Shown: piece by piece, positions 6,312 through 11,705 of the stretch
How positions within the stretch are numbered: the first letter of the stretch is position 1
Layout of the letters: every line of letters begins with the position of its first letter
Origin: Candidatus Latescibacterota bacterium
GTDB taxonomy: Bacteria > Latescibacterota > UBA2968 > UBA8231
NCBI GenBank assembly: GCA_022825185.1
Contig: JAJDYK010000287.1
Span: 1 to 11,705, forward strand
DNA: 11,705 nucleotides
Direction: 5' to 3'
The notes under the pieces: generated by a model
The model's database searches: none
What the model saw: only the letters and a program-made list of their open reading frames with translations
What the model was told of the DNA's origin: nothing
Position numbers and translations under genes: made by a program

Positions 6312-7007
6312 TCAACGCTTGGTTTTTTTAGCTAGCGATTCGATGGCGTCGCGCAGACGAGCAGCTTCTTCGTATTCTTCGCATATGACGGCCTGCTGTA
6401 GCCGATGCCGAAGCTGGCTGAGTTCGTCTTTCTTTTCCTTCGGTGGGCGTTGAGCGTTGGCCGCTTCGGCGCTCCGCTTCGGTGAGCGGATCTTGGCCGA
6501 ATCAGCTTCTGCATTAAGCGGCGTGGAAATCTGTACTTCCAACTCGTAGAAGCGGTTCAGGGTGTGTTCAAAATCCAAGTCGGTTTCCAAAGGCTCCAAG
6601 CCCACCTCGTCGAGCAACGCAGGAGCAACGTAGATTGGCGAACCCGTGCGCAAGGCCAAAGCGATGGCATCGCTGGGACGTGCGTCAATGTCTTTTATCG
6701 TGTGATTCTTTTCAATAACGACTCTCGCGTAGTAAATGGAGCGGCGCACGTTGTGGATGACAACTTGGCGCACGCGTATCGCAAGGGAATTGACCATAGA
6801 AGCGAGCAAGTCGTAAGAGATTGGGCGTGCAGGTCCATCGTTTTCCAACCGCATCCGAATGGCGGCCGCTTCAAATTCGCCAATGGGAATGGGCAGGAGC
6901 CGCGGGAGGCTACCGTTCTTCTCGCTCAACCATACCAAGGGCCTGTCCTCGCGCAAGTAGGGGCTAACCTTGACTACAGTCATCTCGACTAAAGAGGTAG
7001 TACTCAT
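6312..7007 (-). CDS. Bifunctional nuclease (DUF151) domain protein with C-terminal UVR motif, copy 1
   Basis: A 231-residue cytosolic protein. The bifunctional nuclease / DUF151 domain (PF02577) spans about residues 6-140, with the hallmark motifs ARPISYDLL (60-68) and DARPSDAIALALR (108-120). Then comes a charged linker rich in Lys, Arg, Ala and Pro (about 165-195) and a UvrB/UvrC-type helical hairpin (UVR, PF02151) at about 198-226, LRHRLQQAVICEEYEEAARL. Plant members of the domain family are reported to have DNase and RNase activity. The bacterial role is poorly defined, and the UVR motif suggests a protein or ClpC/Uvr-type interaction. The start ATG overlaps the stop of copy 2 by one base (TAATG), so it is coupled to it. 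It is the second gene of a two-gene unit. Confidence 0.92.
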   Translation of the reverse strand: MSTTSLVEMTVVKVSPYLREDRPLVWLSEKNGSLPRLLPIPIGEFEAAAIRMRLENDGPARPISYDLLASMVNSLAIRVRQVVIHNVRRSIYYARVVIEKNHTIKDIDARPSDAIALALRTGSPIYVAPALLDEVGLEPLETDLDFEHTLNRFYELEVQISTPLNAEADSAKIRSPKRSAEAANAQRPPKEKKDELSQLRHRLQQAVICEEYEEAARLRDAIESLAKKTKR

Positions 7008-7624
7008 TAGTCATCCCCATTGAGGCGACTAATCTCGTCGCGAAGCCGCGCCGCCTCCTCGTAGATTTCTTCGGCAACCGCTTGATGCATGCGTCTTTTG
7101 AGTTGTTCTAGCTGACTGACGGGTGATGTGGCGATGGTAGAGAGGTCTTCCCGCGGTGCGGCCACGGATTTGGTGATGGCATTTACTTCAGCCGTAACCC
7201 ATTCATCGTCGTCAGAACGAACGCATCCCACGTCTTCGAGAACCTTGACGGCTGCGTAGATCGGTGCGCTAAAGCGCAGGGCTAGGGCAATGGCATCGCT
7301 GGGACGTGCGTCGAAGGTATGAATATTGCCCTCGTCGTCAACGAGGTGAATCTCAGCGTAGTACGTTCTTTCGCGTGAGTTAAAGTCCGTGATTTCGACC
7401 CGGACTACCCGGGCGTCAACGCGGGCGAGAATCTGATGGGCTAGATCGTAGCTGATGGGGCGCGCGGGTTGCCGCTTGCTATGGGCTGTGGAAATGGCTG
7501 CCGCCTCAAAGCGGCCGATGACAATGCGCAGATAATAGTTGCCTTCGACTTCTTTGAGTACTACTTCAGGATATAAAGATAGAGATTTGCTGCTTAAGAC
7601 CCCCTTGACTTCCATCAGAACCAT
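7007..7624 (-). CDS. Bifunctional nuclease (DUF151) domain protein with C-terminal UVR motif, copy 2
   Basis: A 205-residue paralogue of the gene immediately downstream. The DUF151 domain spans about residues 3-135, with ARPISYDL (54-61) and DARPSDAIALALR (105-117). An acidic linker and a UVR hairpin at about 172-200 (LEQLKRRMHQAVAEEIYEEA) follow. It differs from copy 1 in the N-terminal strands and has a shorter, less basic linker, so the two are diverged rather than freshly duplicated. The first ATG (7624) is used; an ATG three codons later is possible, and neither has a clear Shine-Dalgarno. A good promoter at 7670-7699 would give a leader of about 40 bases, which makes this the first gene of its own unit despite lying close behind ccmD. 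Confidence 0.92.
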   Translation of the reverse strand: MVLMEVKGVLSSKSLSLYPEVVLKEVEGNYYLRIVIGRFEAAAISTAHSKRQPARPISYDLAHQILARVDARVVRVEITDFNSRERTYYAEIHLVDDEGNIHTFDARPSDAIALALRFSAPIYAAVKVLEDVGCVRSDDDEWVTAEVNAITKSVAAPREDLSTIATSPVSQLEQLKRRMHQAVAEEIYEEAARLRDEISRLNGDD

Positions 7625-7669
7625 AGCGGTACACTACAATTTAATAGGCGTTTGCCAATAGACGTGTGA

Positions 7670-7699
7670 AATATAATACGACGCAAAAGCGGGTGTCAA
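7670..7699 (-). promoter_or_regulatory. Sigma70-type promoter for the DUF151-UVR gene pair
   Basis: On the minus strand there is a perfect TTGACA (plus 7694-7699), an 18-base spacer and TATATT (plus 7670-7675, 5 of 6 to consensus). An overlapping TATTAT at plus 7673-7678 has 15-base spacing. The predicted start is near 7663, about 40 bases before the first ATG. The -35 begins only 14 bases after the ccmD stop and no terminator separates them, so readthrough from the ccm operon is also possible. Confidence 0.6.
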
Positions 7700-7713
7700 C
7701 TAGCTTGCGCCTC

Positions 7714-7875
7714 TTACCCATCCGGCAAATCACCCTCTTTGTTTTTCAGCTTCAACTCAAGCTCTGCGAGCTGGCGACTCAGCTCCCCAGTGCGCCGGTT
7801 TAGGTGCGTCAGATAGGCAAAAAGCACGACCCACACGGCGGCAAAGGCAGCAAATAAGTAGTGGAGATTATCCAT
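7714..7875 (-). CDS. ccmD: CcmD, small heme-exporter subunit
   Basis: A 53-codon gene, MDNLHYLFAAFAAVWVVLFA onward. It has a single N-terminal membrane helix (about 6-24), then LNRRTGELSRQLAELELKLK, a cytosolic amphipathic/coiled helix. The length, the [D/N]-[N]-L-x-Y-L-F-A start and the position directly after ccmC are all typical of CcmD. In known systems CcmD is needed to release heme-loaded CcmE from the CcmABC complex. It starts 6 bases after the ccmC stop, with TAAGAG as a plausible ribosome binding site. The RR pair after the helix fits a cytosolic C-terminus. It is the last gene of the ccm operon. Confidence 0.88.
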   Translation of the reverse strand: MDNLHYLFAAFAAVWVVLFAYLTHLNRRTGELSRQLAELELKLKNKEGDLPDG

Positions 7876-7881
7876 AGTCTC

Positions 7882-8553
7882 TTACGTTTCGTCAATTAGT
7901 TTTTGCCGCAGGAGCGCCACGGCTTTTTCAATGCGGGCTAGTTCCATGCGTTGCGCGATGAGGCGAAAGAGCAGCAGGAAGAAAGCCGCGTAGCAAATCC
8001 ACTTGGTGTATTGCATCGTCGGTTCAAGCTCTACGTTGCGCGGCGGGTGTAGCTGCTGGTCGGCGGCCCACAGATCGACGGCATAGTACACCAAAGGAAC
8101 GTTGGCGAAGGCGAGAATGCCCAGTACAGCACTGATGCGCTGTACCGGAGCGGAGTTAGCCCCATATCCCCGCACCATTAGGTAGGCCACGTAGATGGTG
8201 AAAGTAATCAGCATGGAGGTCAGGCGCGGCTCCCATCGCCAGTAAACTCCCCAGATAGGCTTGGCCCACAAGGGCCCCGTGATCAGCACGATCAACGCAA
8301 AGATCACGCCCAATTCGGCGGAGCATAGCGCTAGGCGATCCCACTTGTCCTCGCGAGTGCGCAGGTACTGTATGCTGCCGATGAACACGAGAAAAAAGGC
8401 CAAAAACGAAGAAAACGCCGCTGGCACGTGAAAGTAGAAGATTCGTTGGACGATTCCCATTTCTTTTTCCGTAGGGACCCACAGAAAAATCGCGCCCAAG
8501 GCGACGAGCATGACCACGAAAATCAAACAGGAGAGTGGGACCGAACGCATCAT
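7882..8553 (-). CDS. ccmC: Heme exporter / heme-handling protein CcmC
   Basis: A 223-residue integral membrane protein of the heme-handling (HHP) superfamily, which presents heme for transfer to CcmE at the periplasmic face. Six hydrophobic segments are visible. The tryptophan-rich motif is GPLWAKPIWGVYWRWEPRLTS (from 93), and the two expected heme-ligand histidines are His42 in FHVPAA and His169 in ADQQLHPP. In proteobacterial CcmC the tryptophan-rich motif usually reads WxWDxRLTS; here the Asp is Glu followed by Pro. Two successive ATGs (8553 and 8550) are possible starts. The first overlaps the ccmB stop by 4 bases and the second by one base (TGATG), with GAGGA just upstream. Confidence 0.95.
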   Translation of the reverse strand: MMRSVPLSCLIFVVMLVALGAIFLWVPTEKEMGIVQRIFYFHVPAAFSSFLAFFLVFIGSIQYLRTREDKWDRLALCSAELGVIFALIVLITGPLWAKPIWGVYWRWEPRLTSMLITFTIYVAYLMVRGYGANSAPVQRISAVLGILAFANVPLVYYAVDLWAADQQLHPPRNVELEPTMQYTKWICYAAFFLLLFRLIAQRMELARIEKAVALLRQKLIDET

Positions 8554-9227
8554 TCCTCGATCGCGTATTCAAAGAGCATTAGCGAGAGCACCGTGAAAAC
8601 CACCGCGTACACCCCCAACATTTGCAGGTGCGGGAAGAGCTTTTCGCAACAGTCATTGGCCAGCACTAACCCCGTCGCCTCCACGCAGGAAATCAACGCC
8701 GGCAAGATCATGGGCAAAAGCAAAAGGGGCAGCATTAACTCGCGCAAGCGCATGTTGTTCGACAATGCCGCAAAGAGCGTGCCCGCCGACGCCATACAAG
8801 CTGAGCCCAAGACGAAGATAGCCAGCAGGGGGAGCAAGAAAAAGCCTAGAGACAGGTTAAAAAAGAGCGCAAAAAAGGGCAAACTCAGAAGTTCGATTGC
8901 CAAGAGAAAAACAAAATTTCCCAGCATCTTGCCTAGGTAGATGGCTCCGCGGTCCCCCGGCGCTAACAGCAGCGCGTCGAGCGCGTCATTGTCGCGTTCA
9001 TCAGTAAAAGAGCGACTCAGACTCAGCAGGCTGGCGAAGACATAGGACGACCACAAGGTCCCAGGCCCAATCTCGCGTAGAGCGGCCCCACCTAAATCGA
9101 AGGAAAAGTTGAATACCAGCAACATCAATAGTATAAAGAACACCATCGGGCTGAGACGCGCCTTCGTGCGCCACTCGGCCTTCAGATCCTTGCGCAGTAT
9201 CGCCAGCGCCCGCCCGAAAAAGCTCAT
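8550..9227 (-). CDS. ccmB: Heme exporter membrane subunit CcmB
   Basis: A 225-residue permease subunit of the CcmABCD ABC transporter complex. It begins with a cytosolic amphipathic segment (RALAILRKDLKAEWRTKARL), then about six membrane helices. The family-typical cytosolic stretch is LSLSRSFTDERDNDALDALL (68-87), followed by LAPGDRGAIYLGKMLGN (88-104). With CcmA it uses ATP hydrolysis to drive release of holo-CcmE from CcmC/D. Its start ATG overlaps the ccmA stop by 4 bases (ATGA), indicating translational coupling. Length and motif order are normal. Confidence 0.96.
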   Translation of the reverse strand: MSFFGRALAILRKDLKAEWRTKARLSPMVFFILLMLLVFNFSFDLGGAALREIGPGTLWSSYVFASLLSLSRSFTDERDNDALDALLLAPGDRGAIYLGKMLGNFVFLLAIELLSLPFFALFFNLSLGFFLLPLLAIFVLGSACMASAGTLFAALSNNMRLRELMLPLLLLPMILPALISCVEATGLVLANDCCEKLFPHLQMLGVYAVVFTVLSLMLFEYAIEE

Positions 9228-9937
9228 GGGTTGGCGTCGAGATAAGGTGCGCAGAGTGTGCCCAGTTGGTTAGAATTTTCCGTCAGGACTTGATCCAAGC
9301 GCCATTGACCACGCTCGATCACCAGCAGGCGATCTACTAGGCCCTCGGCCTCGTCGGGGCGATGCGTTACCAAGATGCAGGTGCGCCCTTCTTGCCGAAA
9401 GCGACACAGGAGGCGGTGCAGTGCAGCACTGGCACTTGCGTCGAGGCCGGTAAACGGCTCGTCAAGCAAGAGAATAGAAGGGCGATGCAGGATGGCTCGG
9501 GCAATAGCCAGACGCTGCTTCATACCGCGGGAGAACGAACCCACGCGCTGGTCGAGCCGCTCGTTTAGACCAACAGCCGCTAAGACCACAGCAAGCCGTT
9601 CGTCTGGATTATCCAAGCCATAGAGTTGGGCAAAGAAGCGCAAGTTCTCTCGCGCCGTCAGTTCGTCATAAAGCAAAGTTTGATGCGAGAGCAGGCCGAT
9701 CTCCTCCCGCGCCTCGGGAAAGCGTTGGGGATCGCGTCCGTTGATTTTCACGCTCCCCGCCGAAGGTCGGCAGAGTCCGGCCACCAGTCGCAATAGGGTA
9801 CTCTTGCCCGCGCCATTGGCACCAACGAGCAGCGCCGCTTGCCCGCGCGGGATGACCAGATCGATGGGATGCAGGGCTGTGTGGGTACCGAAGCGTTTAG
9901 CAGCGCCCGCTAGGACGATGGCGTCGTCTCCACTCAT
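9224..9937 (-). CDS. ccmA: Heme exporter ATP-binding subunit CcmA
   Basis: A 237-residue ABC ATPase. Walker A is GANGAGKST (39-47), the Q-loop region is LLSHQTLLYDELTARENL (82-99), the signature is SFSRGMKQRL (134-143), Walker B is ILLLDEPFTGLD (155-166) and the H-loop is VTHRPDE with His192. CcmA specificity rests on its position before ccmB and ccmC and on the CcmA-like FSRGMKQRL and DEPFTGLD stretches. ATG 9937 is preferred; it overlaps the upstream stop by one base (TGATG). A GTG one codon earlier (9940) would give a 4-base overlap. Confidence 0.95.
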   Translation of the reverse strand: MSGDDAIVLAGAAKRFGTHTALHPIDLVIPRGQAALLVGANGAGKSTLLRLVAGLCRPSAGSVKINGRDPQRFPEAREEIGLLSHQTLLYDELTARENLRFFAQLYGLDNPDERLAVVLAAVGLNERLDQRVGSFSRGMKQRLAIARAILHRPSILLLDEPFTGLDASASAALHRLLCRFRQEGRTCILVTHRPDEAEGLVDRLLVIERGQWRLDQVLTENSNQLGTLCAPYLDANP

Positions 9938-11010
9938 CACACATCAAGCGCTTGAGTCAGAGCAACCGCTTCGCGCATTAGCTGCGTCCGCTGGTCCATG
10001 TAATGCGGATCTTCGGGCCGACCGGCAAAAGAGTCGTCGAGCCGAGCGAGTTCCTCAATGAGATGCTGCCGCCGTTTTAGCGCGTGTGTGCGATCAGTGT
10101 TTGGGTCTTGGCGGCTCAATGCCAGCGCGACACCACCGGTGAGGAATGCGCCAGCCAATGCGACCCATTTGAGCGACCAACGCAGCGATGGGGCGAGAGG
10201 TAAGGGAATCACCACCTGCTGGCTTGGCTGTAGGTTTTCCATGGCCACTTTCCGATACTGGCGTCCGTGCTGTTCGACGATACCTAGATCGATAAAAGGC
10301 GGTTTGATCTCTGTGGAAGGTGGGTCGAGAAAAACCTCCAAGCGGTCGGTCGGATATATCACCTGATGCACATAGGGGCTGGTGAAGTTGCGCGCGTCGA
10401 GATTAAAAGAAAAACTCCGCTGCGAGCGGCCCGGAGGCAGGGGCTGGTTGTCGAAGAAACGACCTTCTCCGGCTTGGTGGAGCAGCCCCGAGTGACTTTG
10501 GAGGTTGAAGATGCCCGTTGGCAAGACAAGTTCAGTCACTTGCCGCTCGCGTCCGTCACCACGGCCTGCGTACGTGCGCTCGCGGGTGTTGTGAATTTGC
10601 AGGAGTTGGATGCACTCAATCGCGTTCTCGCGCAGTGCGAAAAAGAGGTGATGAGTACCGATGCGGATTCCGGAGGGGTCATCGGTTTTTTCGTACACTT
10701 CGAGAATGACCTGTTGTTGCGCACCGGCCTCAAGAGTTGAAGAAAAGTAGGGGATGTCGTCGTAGAAGGCGGCTAGCCCGAAGAGGAGTCCGCTCTGTAG
10801 AAAAGGGCCGGCAAAAGAAAAGCGCCCCTCGGCGTCGGTCTCCTTGCGCAGCATTTCGAGAATCTCTCCATCTTGGCGGACGTAGAAGGCCACGGGAATG
10901 CCCGGAATTCGCGCTTGGGTGAAAGGGTTGAGTACATAACCGTTGATCGCCGCGCCCCACAGGTCAGAAGCGCAAAGGACGATTGCAACACAAAGAGAGC
11001 GCAGAACCAT
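9937..11010 (-). CDS. Unrecognised signal-anchored beta-domain protein within the ccm operon
   Basis: A 357-residue protein I cannot assign to a named family. It has an N-terminal signal peptide (about 1-20, ending near LWGAA). Residues 21-105 look like a carboxypeptidase-regulatory or transthyretin-like beta sandwich: INGYVLNPFTQARIPGIPVA, then the TDAEGRFSFAGPF turn. A 170-residue, probably periplasmic region without cysteine pairs or a CXXCH heme motif follows. Then come one membrane helix (about 280-298) and a charged cytosolic tail, RQHLIEELARLDDSFAGRPE, that resembles the CcmI-type helical hairpin. It lies 3 bases after the CcmI-like gene and overlaps ccmA by one base, so it is made with the Ccm machinery. 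A role in holding apocytochrome or in organising CcmAB is an inference from position and topology. Confidence 0.75.
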   Translation of the reverse strand: MVLRSLCVAIVLCASDLWGAAINGYVLNPFTQARIPGIPVAFYVRQDGEILEMLRKETDAEGRFSFAGPFLQSGLLFGLAAFYDDIPYFSSTLEAGAQQQVILEVYEKTDDPSGIRIGTHHLFFALRENAIECIQLLQIHNTRERTYAGRGDGRERQVTELVLPTGIFNLQSHSGLLHQAGEGRFFDNQPLPPGRSQRSFSFNLDARNFTSPYVHQVIYPTDRLEVFLDPPSTEIKPPFIDLGIVEQHGRQYRKVAMENLQPSQQVVIPLPLAPSLRWSLKWVALAGAFLTGGVALALSRQDPNTDRTHALKRRQHLIEELARLDDSFAGRPEDPHYMDQRTQLMREAVALTQALDV

Positions 11011-11013
11011 GGC

Positions 11014-11451
11014 TCAGCCAGATTCCACTAGCGAAGCGCCGCATTGCGGACAGAACCGATCTCCCTCGCGCCGCAAGGCCCCGCAGCCGTGGCAACGAGG
11101 AACGGCGGTCTTTTGGCGCAAGGCCGCGACCTCCTCTTCTATGCGTCGTTCGAGTTGAGAGCTGCTCGCGCCGTTGAGCCGATCCAACTCGCCGATAACC
11201 GCCAGCGTCTCGGCCTCCAACTCGGCGAAGAGGCGCTGAAAATCCTCTGCGGACACTTTCCCAAGCTCGCGGTCAAGCTCCAGTTCGACGATCTCGCCCA
11301 AAAGCTGCTCCTTGCGCTCAAAAAGCTGTCGCGTCGATCCACTCTCCGCGCCCATCCGCCCGCTCACTAGGAGGGGATGGGCCAGATAGAGCAGTAGCCC
11401 CAACAGCAGCGCGATAGAACATATTATGGGTAAGAGTTCTATCGCGTTCAT
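11014..11451 (-). CDS. CcmI-like membrane protein with C-terminal zinc ribbon
   Basis: A 145-residue protein with one N-terminal membrane helix (about 6-25). A cytosolic helical region, LFERKEQLLGEIVELELDRE (43-62), GKVSAEDF and a continuing coiled-coil follow to about 112. It ends in a four-cysteine zinc ribbon, CHGC (120-123) and CPQC (134-137). The pattern of a membrane helix followed by ELxxDxxxGKxSxEDF is that of the N-terminal part of CcmI/CycH, but the large periplasmic TPR domain is missing and a zinc ribbon replaces it. It sits between ccmH and the unknown beta-domain protein, the usual position of CcmI. The zinc ribbon would be cytosolic if the helix has the CcmI orientation. ATG 11451 is used; it lies 40 bases after the ccmH stop. 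Confidence 0.8.
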   Translation of the reverse strand: MNAIELLPIICSIALLLGLLLYLAHPLLVSGRMGAESGSTRQLFERKEQLLGEIVELELDRELGKVSAEDFQRLFAELEAETLAVIGELDRLNGASSSQLERRIEEEVAALRQKTAVPRCHGCGALRREGDRFCPQCGASLVESG

Positions 11452-11491
11452 TTATATAAGGTTCTCATAGGCCCGCGTCGGGTTGGCCGAA

Positions 11492-11705
11492 CTAGCCATC
11501 GTCGTAGTGATCCAACTCGCGTCTCAAGCGATCCGCGTCTTGGCTGCGGTTGGTCGGCTGGGGCTTGGATTGCAGAGGCGCTTGGCCTTGGTCCCTCCAG
11601 CGAACTAGCAGGGTGCGTACTAGGGCAACGCCAAACAAAAGAGCCAAAAAGGGTGCCACCCAAGCGAGCAAGTTAAAGCCCTCGTGCGGCGGAATGGCTA
11701 AGACC
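11492..11705 (-). CDS. ccmH: CcmH/NrfF-type cytochrome c maturation protein, C-terminal end only
   Basis: The last 70 codons of a gene whose start lies beyond the window. The frame reads PPHEGFNLLAWVAPFLALLF and then a short basic/polar tail ending RRELDHYDDG. A P-x-x-G-F-N-x-L-x-W-x-x-P-F motif leading into a membrane helix is the characteristic end of CcmH proteins, whose N-terminal periplasmic domain (outside this window) carries the LRCxxC redox site that reduces apocytochrome. The tail after the helix (about 35 residues) is cytosolic and longer than in E. coli-type proteins. A different frame at 11448-11663 also lacks stops but codes for nothing recognisable. With the CcmI-like gene it forms the start of the ccm operon as seen here. 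Confidence 0.85.
   Translation of the reverse strand, partial: VLAIPPHEGFNLLAWVAPFLALLFGVALVRTLLVRWRDQGQAPLQSKPQPTNRSQDADRLRRELDHYDDG

Noticed and set aside
8428..8940. A 170-residue plus-strand reading frame, Lys/Ser/Arg-rich
   Set aside because: It lies antisense to ccmC/ccmB. Its composition is what the complement of hydrophobic membrane codons gives, and it has no recognisable motif or ribosome binding site.
11448..11663. A 71-residue minus-strand reading frame at the window's right edge
   Set aside because: It is a shadow of the ccmH 3' end in another frame. The true frame carries the GFNLLAWVAPF motif and stops at 11492.

Overview
The window is bacterial and gene-dense, with moderate GC content by eye. 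It comes from a Gram-negative-type (diderm) cell: it carries a System I (Ccm) cytochrome c maturation cluster, a probable lipoprotein and envelope-type glycosyltransferases. The combination of sucCD, two tandem bifunctional-nuclease/UVR proteins and a Ccm cluster with non-proteobacterial accessory genes suggests an uncultured lineage outside the well-studied Proteobacteria. I cannot fix the phylum from sequence alone. No transposase, CRISPR array, tRNA or rRNA was seen.

Layout. (1) 1-1911, plus strand: the 3' part of sucC, then complete sucD (succinyl-CoA synthetase, TCA cycle). (2) 1983-4857, minus strand: a tightly packed unit reading GT4 glycosyltransferase, GT2 glycosyltransferase, CPBP membrane protease. 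(3) 4858-5236: a 379-base gene-free divergent region. It holds a good minus-strand sigma70-type promoter, about 160 bases that fold into three nested long helices in the minus-strand transcript, and a canonical intrinsic terminator ending 26 bases before the GT4 start codon. It also holds a 16-bp palindrome on the regulator side. (4) 5237-5770, plus strand: an XRE-family regulator. (5) 5779-7624, minus strand: a small probable lipoprotein and two overlapping paralogous DUF151 (bifunctional nuclease) genes, each with a C-terminal UVR motif, behind their own promoter at 7670-7699. (6) 7714-11705, minus strand: a Ccm operon read as ccmH (3' end only), a CcmI-like zinc-ribbon protein, an unfamiliar signal-anchored beta-domain protein, ccmA, ccmB, ccmC and a 53-codon ccmD.

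How the genes work together. CcmABCD exports heme and loads it for attachment to apocytochromes in the periplasm. CcmH and the CcmI-like protein belong to the apocytochrome-handling side. The protein between them and ccmA ends in a cytosolic tail that looks CcmI-like and may be a lineage-specific Ccm component. The glycosyltransferases probably build a surface glycan.

The most interesting element is the promoter / structured RNA / terminator block at 4884-5129. It is either an attenuation leader controlling the glycosyltransferase operon or a free-standing small RNA of about 210 nt. All four transition differences between its paired arms give G-U pairs in the minus-strand RNA and would give A-C mismatches in the opposite strand, which points to selection on the minus-strand transcript. 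I recognise no known RNA family in it.
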